Part shown: piece after piece, positions 15,472 through 21,754 of the stretch
Position numbering within the stretch: position 1 is the first letter of the stretch
How the letters are laid out: each line of letters begins with the position of its first letter
From: an uncultured Oscillospiraceae bacterium
GTDB lineage: Bacteria; Bacillota; Clostridia; Oscillospirales; Oscillospiraceae
Direction: 5' to 3'
Length of the DNA stretch: 21,754 nucleotides
NCBI GenBank assembly: GCA_947624465.1
Contig: CANQKJ010000012.1
Location: 1 to 21,754 of the forward strand
Position numbers and translations under genes: made by a program
Notes under the pieces: model-generated
Told to the model about the DNA's origin: nothing
The model's input: only the letters and a program-made list of their open reading frames with translations
Databases searched by the model: none

Positions 15472-16428
15472 ATGAAAACCGTAACGATGAAACTTTACGA
15501 GGGCCGGGAGGACGTGTCCCTGACCGGCTACATCCTGGAGGACTCGCCGGAGCTGATGAACGGCGGGACCCGTCCCGCCATTCTCATCTGTCCCGGCGGG
15601 GCCTATTTCAAATGCTCGGACCGGGAGGGCGAGCCTATCGCCCTGCGCTTCGCGGCCATGGGATACCACGCCTTCGTCCTGCGGTACTCGACCTACACCG
15701 AGGGCGCCGAAGGCTTCGTCGATTTGAGCCGCCCGCTGGAGCCCAAGCCCTGGCTCCAGTACCCGGCCCCCATGCTGGAGATCGGCCGGGCCATGCTGCT
15801 GATCCGGGAACACGCCGGGGAGTGGCTGGTGGATGCGGACCGGATCGCCCTGTGCGGCTTCTCCGCCGGCGGCCACAACGCCGCCATGTTCGCCTCCAAG
15901 TGGCACACCCCCATGATCGCCGACGCCCTGGGCGGGCCATCCGAGCGGTTCCGCCCCGCGGCCCTCATCCTGGGCTATCCGCTGACCGACTACGTGTACA
16001 TGGACGCCACAGTGAAGGACGATCCCAAGGACGCCGTTTTCTTCAACGGCTCCAACACCGCCTACCTGGGCACCGCCAAGCCCGACCGGGCCCTGCTGGA
16101 GGAGGTCAGCCCCGCCCTGAACGTGACGGAGCATATGCCGCCCACTTACATCTGGGCCACGGCGGCGGACGACCTGGTGCCGGTGCAGCACTCCATCCGT
16201 CTGGCCCACGCACTGGCGGATCACAAGATCCCCTTCGAGCTCCACATCTTTGAGGAGGGTCCCCACGGACTGGCCCTCTCCGACCAGGCGTCCGCCGGGG
16301 CACGCAGCCAGCTCTATCCCGACGCGGCCAAGTGGGTCCCCCTGGCCTCCGCCTGGCTGGAGAAGCGCCTCGCCCTCTCCCTGCCCCGTCTCACCGACTT
16401 TGAGCGGATGATGGCAGGCAATAAGTGA
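15472..16428 (+). CDS. Alpha/beta-hydrolase, acetyl-xylan-esterase-like
   Basis: This 318-residue cytoplasmic protein is a serine esterase of the BD-FAE/acetylesterase type. It has an oxyanion segment CPGGAY (40-45), nucleophile elbow GFSAGGH (S131), acid residue D233 or D234 in AADDLVP, and catalytic histidine H265 in GPHGLALS. It is clearly different from the esterase at 11736, which uses HGGGW and GDSAGG, so the locus carries two non-redundant-looking deacylases. Relatives hydrolyse acetyl or similar esters on xylo-oligosaccharides and other glycosides. AGGTGG precedes the ATG, and the gene starts 8 bases after the GH43 stop. It is followed by the GH78 gene after 14 bases. The preferred acyl group cannot be told from sequence. 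Confidence 0.88.
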   Translation: MKTVTMKLYEGREDVSLTGYILEDSPELMNGGTRPAILICPGGAYFKCSDREGEPIALRFAAMGYHAFVLRYSTYTEGAEGFVDLSRPLEPKPWLQYPAPMLEIGRAMLLIREHAGEWLVDADRIALCGFSAGGHNAAMFASKWHTPMIADALGGPSERFRPAALILGYPLTDYVYMDATVKDDPKDAVFFNGSNTAYLGTAKPDRALLEEVSPALNVTEHMPPTYIWATAADDLVPVQHSIRLAHALADHKIPFELHIFEEGPHGLALSDQASAGARSQLYPDAAKWVPLASAWLEKRLALSLPRLTDFERMMAGNK

Positions 16429-16442
16429 AAGGGGTTTTGGCG

Positions 16443-19196
16443 ATGAAGATCACACACGTAAAGATCAACGGCATGGAGCGGCCCATGGGGTACGCCTTTT
16501 CCAGCGTGACGGTGAGCTGGGCGGTGGAGGACGCCGCCTCCAAACGCCAGAAGCGCTCCCGTGTGGTCCTGACGGAGGACGCCGCCATGGAGAAGGTGCT
16601 GGCGGAGCGCAGCGGCGTACTGCCCTGCGCCGGCGTCACCTTCGACGTCTCCCTCAAGCCCCGGACCACCTACTACGCCCAGGTAGAGGTCACGGGGGAG
16701 GACGGCGACGCCGCCGTCAGCGCCCCCGCCCCCTTCGACACCGGCAAGATGGACGAGCCCTGGGCCGCCCAATGGATCGGCACGGAGCCGGAGGACGCCT
16801 TCCACCCGGTGTTTGAAAAATCCTTTTCCATCAAGGGCACACCCGTCCGGGCCCGGCTGTACATCACCGGCGTGGGGCTGTACACCGCCGCCCTCAACGG
16901 GCAGAAGGTGGGGGACGACGTGCTGGCCCCCTTCTTCAACGACTACAACACCGCCATCCAGGCGCAGACCTACGACGTGACGGAGCAGCTGGCGGCGAAC
17001 AACACCCTCTCGGTAACGCTGGGCAACGGCTGGTACAAGGGCCGCCTGGGCTACGAGGGGGCCTCCGCCGTCTACGGGGACCGGTTCGGCTGCATCGCCG
17101 AGCTGCGCATCGAATACGCCGGCGGCGGGGAGGACGTGATCGTCACCGACGGGAGCTGGCGGTACTCCCGCTCGGATATCACCTATTCCGACATCTACGA
17201 CGGCGAGGGGGTGGACCGCGCCCTGAACAGGGCCGGCGCTCTCAGGAAACAGGCCGTTTTGCTGGACATGAGCGGCAAAAAACTGACCGACCGGTACAGT
17301 ATGCCCCTCCGGGAGATGGAGGAGCTGCCGGTGAAAGAGGTCATCCACACCCCTGCGGGGGAGACGGTGCTGGACTTCGGCCAGAATTTCGCGGGCTATG
17401 TGCGCTTCCACGCCCGGTTCCCGGCGGGGACGAAGATCGTGCTGAACCACGGTGAGATCTTACAGGGCGGCAATTTCTATCACGACAATTATCGTGACGC
17501 CAAGACGGAGATCACCTATATTTCCGACGGGCGGGAGGAGTGGTACGCCCCCTCCTTCACCTACATGGGCTTCCGCTATGTGAAGGTGGAGGGCTGGCCG
17601 GGAGAGCCCGACCCGGCGGACTTCAAAGGCGTGGCGGTGTACTCCGCCATGGAGCGCACCGGCTGGCTGGAGACCGGCCACGCCAAGGTGAATCAGCTGT
17701 TCTCCAACGCCCTGTGGGGCCTCAAGAGCAACTTCCTGGATATGCCCACCGACTGCCCCCAGCGGAACGAGCGGCTGGGCTGGACGGGAGACGCCCAGGT
17801 GTTCGCCCCCACCGCCTCCTTCTTCATGGACACCAGGGCCTTCTACCGCAAGTTCCTGTGGGACCTGCGCTGCGACCAGGTCCTCCGTGACGGGGCGGTG
17901 GCCGCCTACCTGCCCAACATCGGCTGGGCCCCGGAGGGGGCGGCGGCCTGGGCCGACGCGGCCACCTTCATCCCCATGACGGTGTACGACGCCTTCGGGG
18001 ACAGGGGCCTGCTGGCGGAGAACTACCCGCTGATGAGGGACTGGGTAGAGTGGATGCGCCGGTGCGACGAGCAGCGCCACGGCCGGGCCACCTATCTCTT
18101 CGACTGCAACTTCACTTTCGGGGACTGGCTGGCCATGGACGGCGTCACGGAGCAGAGCTTCAAGGGGGGCACGGAGGACGGCTACGTGGGCTCCATGTAC
18201 TTCTACGCCTCCACCCGCAAGCTGGTCCGGGCGGCTGAGGCCCTGGGCCGCGCGGAGGACGCCGCGGCCTATTCCGCCCTGGCGGAGAAGATCAGGGCCG
18301 CCATCCTGGATGAGTACTTCGCCCCCTCCGGGCGGCTGTGCATGGACACCCAGGCGGGGTATGTCACGGCGCTGAAATTCGGCGTCTGGCGGGACAGGGA
18401 GGCCCTGATCGCGGGGCTGAAAAACCGGCTGAAGAAGGACGGCTACCGCATCCGCTGCGGTTTCGTGGGGGCTCCGCTGATGTGCGAGACCCTGGCGGAG
18501 AACGGCATGGGGGACATCGCCCTGCATTTGTTCCTCCAGGAGAAGTTCCCCAGCTGGCTCCACTGCGTAAATCTGGGGGCCACCACCATCTGGGAGCGGT
18601 GGAACTCCGTGCTGGACGACGGCTCCATCAGCGGCACGGGGATGAACTCCCTGAACCACTACGCCTACGGCTCGGTAGTAAACTACGCCGTGCGGCATCT
18701 GGCGGGCCTCCAGCCCCTGGAGCCCGGCTGCCGCCGGGTGCGCATCCAGCCCCAGTTGAGCGCCCGTCTGGGCCATATGGACTGTGTTTACCAGTCCGCC
18801 AGCGGCAGATACGTGGCCAACTGGTCCATCGAGAAGGATGGCAGCGTGAGGGTCCATGTGGAGGTCCCCTTCGACTGCGCGGCGGTCCTGGCACTCCCCG
18901 GCCGGGAGGAGCGGGAGCTGGAGGCCGGCGTGACGGACCTGGTCTACACCCCGGAGGCCGACCCCCGCTGTCTCTACAACTGGAACACCCTGCTGGACGA
19001 CTGCACCGGCGACCCCCGGGCCATGGAACTGTTGAAGGAGCTGCTGCCCATCGCCTACGGCATGGCCTTGGGCGGGGATGTGGAGAACCTGTCTATGTCC
19101 TTTGCGGAGATGAAAAATATGCCCTTCCTGGGCTTTGTGCCCGAGGAGGTGGACCGGCTGGCCGAAAAGCTGTTCGCGCTGAAAGCGTTTGAATAA
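16443..19196 (+). CDS. GH78 alpha-L-rhamnosidase
   Basis: This 917-residue protein follows the GH78 plan: N-terminal beta-sandwich domains (including DFGQNFAGYV near 311-320), then an (alpha/alpha)6 barrel. The barrel has the hallmark DMPTDCPQRNERLGWTGD (general acid E443, supporting aspartates D437 and D450) and a later TTIWERWNS segment whose E718 is the likely general base. It releases terminal alpha-L-rhamnose with inversion. There is no signal peptide, so it acts on imported material. I begin at the ATG at 16443, with AAGGGG 8 bases upstream. A GTG at 16425 overlaps the previous stop but lacks a site. No rhamnose-catabolic genes (rhaA, rhaB, rhaD) are in the window. The residues after about 830 form a C-terminal helical tail I do not recognise. 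Confidence 0.93.
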   Translation: MKITHVKINGMERPMGYAFSSVTVSWAVEDAASKRQKRSRVVLTEDAAMEKVLAERSGVLPCAGVTFDVSLKPRTTYYAQVEVTGEDGDAAVSAPAPFDTGKMDEPWAAQWIGTEPEDAFHPVFEKSFSIKGTPVRARLYITGVGLYTAALNGQKVGDDVLAPFFNDYNTAIQAQTYDVTEQLAANNTLSVTLGNGWYKGRLGYEGASAVYGDRFGCIAELRIEYAGGGEDVIVTDGSWRYSRSDITYSDIYDGEGVDRALNRAGALRKQAVLLDMSGKKLTDRYSMPLREMEELPVKEVIHTPAGETVLDFGQNFAGYVRFHARFPAGTKIVLNHGEILQGGNFYHDNYRDAKTEITYISDGREEWYAPSFTYMGFRYVKVEGWPGEPDPADFKGVAVYSAMERTGWLETGHAKVNQLFSNALWGLKSNFLDMPTDCPQRNERLGWTGDAQVFAPTASFFMDTRAFYRKFLWDLRCDQVLRDGAVAAYLPNIGWAPEGAAAWADAATFIPMTVYDAFGDRGLLAENYPLMRDWVEWMRRCDEQRHGRATYLFDCNFTFGDWLAMDGVTEQSFKGGTEDGYVGSMYFYASTRKLVRAAEALGRAEDAAAYSALAEKIRAAILDEYFAPSGRLCMDTQAGYVTALKFGVWRDREALIAGLKNRLKKDGYRIRCGFVGAPLMCETLAENGMGDIALHLFLQEKFPSWLHCVNLGATTIWERWNSVLDDGSISGTGMNSLNHYAYGSVVNYAVRHLAGLQPLEPGCRRVRIQPQLSARLGHMDCVYQSASGRYVANWSIEKDGSVRVHVEVPFDCAAVLALPGREERELEAGVTDLVYTPEADPRCLYNWNTLLDDCTGDPRAMELLKELLPIAYGMALGGDVENLSMSFAEMKNMPFLGFVPEEVDRLAEKLFALKAFE

Positions 19197-19258
19197 AAGA
19201 TCGGCGCGGGGACGACATTTTTCAAGAGGGAGATCAAGTTAGGAAAGAGGTATTTCTA

Positions 19259-19903
19259 ATGAAATATGAGAAAAAGGCGGTCATCTTCGATCTGGACGGC
19301 GTCATCTGCTTCACCGACAAATTCCACTATCAGGCGTGGAAGGCGTTGGCGGACCGGCTGGGCATCTACTTCGACGAGAAGATCAACGACCGGCTCCGGG
19401 GCGTCAGCCGCATGGCCAGCCTGGAGATCATCCTGGAGCGGGCCGCCGAGACCTATACCCAGGAGCAGAAGGAGGCCTTCGCCGAGGAGAAGAACAATAC
19501 CTACCGGGAGCTGCTCAAGACCATGACCCCCGCCGATCTGTCCGACGAGGTCCGGGACACCCTGAACGAGCTGCGCCGCCGTGGGTACAAGCTGTCCATC
19601 GGCTCCTCCAGCAAGAACACCAAGTTCATCCTGGGCCAGATCGGCCTGGGGGACTTTTTCGACGCCATCGCCGACGGCACCGATATCACCCGGTCCAAGC
19701 CCGACCCGGAGGTGTTCCTCAAGTCCGCCGAGAAGATTGGCGTGGCCCCCGCCGACTGCGCCGTGGTGGAGGACGCCAGGGCCGGCATCCAGGCGGCCAA
19801 GGCCGGCGGCATGACCGCCCTGGCCCTGTTTGGCGACGCCAAGGGCTGCGGCCTGGAGGACTACGACCTGACGTCCTTCGGCGATCTGCTCAATATTCTG
19901 TGA
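19259..19903 (+). CDS. pgmB: Beta-phosphoglucomutase
   Basis: This 214-residue HAD-superfamily protein begins with the DLDGV motif (nucleophile D11, acid/base D13) and carries H23 in FHYQAW. RGVSR (47-51), GSSS (115-118), SKPDPEVF (146-153) and EDARAGI (171-177) complete the family pattern. It converts beta-glucose 1-phosphate to glucose 6-phosphate. The GH65 phosphorylase gene follows after 13 bases, and that pairing is the classic route for inverting disaccharide phosphorolysis. The ATG has GAGG 8 bases upstream, placed in the loop of a short AT-rich hairpin. The 62-base gap before this gene is longer than most in the cluster, but no clear promoter is visible there. Confidence 0.93.
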   Translation: MKYEKKAVIFDLDGVICFTDKFHYQAWKALADRLGIYFDEKINDRLRGVSRMASLEIILERAAETYTQEQKEAFAEEKNNTYRELLKTMTPADLSDEVRDTLNELRRRGYKLSIGSSSKNTKFILGQIGLGDFFDAIADGTDITRSKPDPEVFLKSAEKIGVAPADCAVVEDARAGIQAAKAGGMTALALFGDAKGCGLEDYDLTSFGDLLNIL

Positions 19904-19916
19904 GGAGGCGGCCGCC

Positions 19917-21754
19917 ATGCTTGATTTCAGCAGAGCCAACGAGTGGAAGATCGTTGAGACGAATTTCGACCCCAGCGCCCTGGGCAAGGTGGAGGCCAAC
20001 TTCTGCCTGGGCAACGGCTATCTGGGCCTCCGCTCCGCCACCGAGGAAAAATATCTGAACGAGACGAGAGATTTGCTGGTGGCGGGCACCTTCGACCAGT
20101 ACTCCCCGGAGGAGGTCACCGAGCTGCCCAACGCCGCCGACGTGACCAACATTGAGCTGACCCTGAACGGCTGCCGGTTCGACCTGACCCAGGGGGCCAT
20201 CGTCTCCTACGAGCGGGCCATCGACCTGAAGACCGGCCTGCTCACCCGTGACGTGGTGTGGACCTCTCCCAAGGGGGAGACCTTCACCCTGAAATTTGAG
20301 CGGGTCGTTTCCCTCAAGCGGCTGCACACCATCGCCATGCGGGTGTCCGTCACCCCGGATGCGGATGCGGCGATCACCTTCCAGTCCGGCATCGACGGCC
20401 GGGTCACCTGCGACGGCTCCCAGCACTTCACCGAGGGCCAGACCCGGTTCTACGACAAGAAGTACCTGCAATTCGTCCCCCGGACCATCCAGTCCGGCAT
20501 CACCTTCGTCATCGACGCCACCCACAAGTTCACCGTGGGCGGCGAGGGCGTCACCCCCAAGAGCGACATCAACATCCTGCGCCGCCGGATGTTCTCCAAG
20601 TTCTCCTTCGACGTGAAGGCCAGCGAGACCCTGGTCATGGAGAAGTTCGCCAACGTCTACACCACCCGGGACAAGGAGGCCGCCGGCCATACCGTGGCCG
20701 ACATCCAGGCCTACGCCCTGGAGCAGCTCAAAGCGGACGAGGCGGACGGGTTCGACGCCATCGCCGCCGAGTCCGCCGCCTGCTGGCAGGAGAAGGTGTG
20801 GGACCGGGTGCCCATCGAGATCGACGGGCCGGAGTTCGACCAGCTGCTGATCCGCTTCGCCCAGTACCACATGCAGCTGATGACCCCCGCCCACGACAAC
20901 CGCATGAACATCGGCGCCAAGGGCTTCTCCGGCGAGGGGTACAAGGGCCACACCTTCTGGGACACCGAGATCTTCCTGCTGCCCTACTTCATCTTCACCA
21001 TGCCGGAGGTGGCCCGCAGCCTGGAGGAGTACCGCTATCTGTCCCTGCCCGGCGCCCACGCCAAGGCCGCCCACAACGGCTACGACGGCGCCCAGTTCCC
21101 CTGGGAGTCCGCCTGGCTGGACGACGGCGAGGTCACCCCTGAGTACATGGGTACCGACATCCTCACCGGCCAGCTCATCAAGGTGTGGACCGGCTTCATC
21201 GAGATCCACATCACCGCCGACGTGGCCTTCGGCGTGTGGCAATACTATATGTGCACCGGCGACCAGGATTACATGGACAGGTACGGCTACGAGCTGATCT
21301 TCGACTGCGCTAAATTCTGGAACAGCCGTCTGGAGCCGGGGGCCGACGGGATGCTCCACATCAACGACGTGGTAGGCCCCGACGAGTACAAGGAGCACGT
21401 GGACGACAACGCCTACACCAACTACCTGGCCCGCTGGAACATCCAGAAGGCCATGGAGTACGCCGCCAAGCTGGAAGCCGAGAAGCCGGAGCTGTACGCC
21501 GCCCTGGACGCCAAACTGGGGCTTGCGGCTCTGCGCGGACAGTGGGCGGACAAGGTGGATAAGATCTTCCTGACCCGGCCCAACGAGAACAACGTGCTGC
21601 CCCAGGACTCCACCTACCTGATGCTGAAGGACATCGACCTCTCCAAGTACAAGGCCCAGGCCCACGTGGGCGGCATTATGAAGGACTACAACCAGGACCA
21701 GATCACCAAGATCCAGGTGTCCAAGCAGGCCGACGTGATGGTGCTGTTCTATCT
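19917..21754 (+). CDS. GH65 glycoside phosphorylase (3' end outside window)
   Basis: The reading frame from the ATG at 19917 stays open to the right edge, giving 612 residues without a stop. GH65 enzymes are usually about 750-780 residues, so roughly 150 are missing. Landmarks are KGFSGEGYKGHTFWDTEIF (335-353), FPWESAW (394-400), INDVVGPDEY with general acid E490, and KQAD (603-606), the start of the phosphate-binding region. The family splits alpha-glucosides with phosphate and inversion, giving beta-glucose 1-phosphate, the substrate of PgmB encoded just upstream. GAGGAGG overlaps the pgmB stop, 8 bases before the ATG. Specificity (maltose, trehalose, kojibiose, nigerose or glucosyl-rhamnose) cannot be fixed from this part. 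The GH78 neighbour makes glucosyl-rhamnose worth testing. Confidence 0.92.
   Translation, partial: MLDFSRANEWKIVETNFDPSALGKVEANFCLGNGYLGLRSATEEKYLNETRDLLVAGTFDQYSPEEVTELPNAADVTNIELTLNGCRFDLTQGAIVSYERAIDLKTGLLTRDVVWTSPKGETFTLKFERVVSLKRLHTIAMRVSVTPDADAAITFQSGIDGRVTCDGSQHFTEGQTRFYDKKYLQFVPRTIQSGITFVIDATHKFTVGGEGVTPKSDINILRRRMFSKFSFDVKASETLVMEKFANVYTTRDKEAAGHTVADIQAYALEQLKADEADGFDAIAAESAACWQEKVWDRVPIEIDGPEFDQLLIRFAQYHMQLMTPAHDNRMNIGAKGFSGEGYKGHTFWDTEIFLLPYFIFTMPEVARSLEEYRYLSLPGAHAKAAHNGYDGAQFPWESAWLDDGEVTPEYMGTDILTGQLIKVWTGFIEIHITADVAFGVWQYYMCTGDQDYMDRYGYELIFDCAKFWNSRLEPGADGMLHINDVVGPDEYKEHVDDNAYTNYLARWNIQKAMEYAAKLEAEKPELYAALDAKLGLAALRGQWADKVDKIFLTRPNENNVLPQDSTYLMLKDIDLSKYKAQAHVGGIMKDYNQDQITKIQVSKQADVMVLFY

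Noticed and set aside
19890..21665. A 591-codon open frame on the minus strand opposite the GH65 gene
   Set aside because: The composition is shadow-like (many HV, GV and LG runs). The plus-strand GH65 frame is continuous with all family motifs but has no stop inside the window.

Overview
The window looks like chromosomal DNA from a GC-rich, low-oxygen Bacillota, most likely a gut clostridium of the Oscillospiraceae type. The reasons are strong AGGAGG-type ribosome binding sites, sigma-A-like promoters (TTGATA-17-TATAAT and TTGAAT-18-TATAAT) in AT-rich gaps, a clostridial LCAC lipobox, GC-rich third codon positions, and gene content devoted to plant-glycan sugars. The genus is inferred from style only. 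No RNA genes, mobile elements, CRISPR arrays or phage genes were seen. Almost all the DNA is coding, and the longest gap is about 260 bp.

Layout. (1) Bases 1-1704, minus strand: the 5' end of araD (cut by the window edge) behind an FGGY sugar kinase that is probably the L-ribulokinase, with its own promoter. (2) Bases 1728-6605, minus strand: a three-gene unit with a good promoter and an intrinsic terminator. It encodes an AraC-type regulator fused to a GH39 glycosidase domain, a metallo-beta-lactamase-fold hydrolase and a MATE exporter. (3) Bases 6548-6809: a divergent control region with an inverted repeat and a 10-bp direct repeat. (4) Bases 6810-11674, plus strand: a four-gene sugar ABC importer in the order ATPase, permease, binding lipoprotein, second permease. 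(5) Bases 11736-19196, plus strand: alpha/beta-hydrolase, GH1, GH43, second alpha/beta-hydrolase, GH78. (6) Bases 19259-21754, plus strand: beta-phosphoglucomutase and a GH65 phosphorylase that is still open at the window edge.

How the parts may work together. None of the glycosidases or esterases has a visible signal peptide, while the importer has a lipoprotein receptor. The simplest reading is that a small, decorated oligosaccharide or plant glycoside is imported intact and dismantled in the cytoplasm. The two esterases would remove acyl groups. GH1, GH43 and GH78 would remove beta-linked sugars, arabinose or xylose, and rhamnose. GH65 plus PgmB would turn an alpha-glucoside into glucose 6-phosphate. 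The kinase and AraD would take L-arabinose carbon to xylulose 5-phosphate. The AraC-GH39 protein is the obvious candidate sensor for the divergent promoters. A MATE exporter in the regulator's operon raises the possibility that a released aglycone is pumped out. Family assignments are firm, but the substrate is inference.

Two points about coordinates. Several genes have a more upstream in-frame GTG than the start used here; I chose starts by ribosome binding site. The GH65 gene has no stop codon inside the window.
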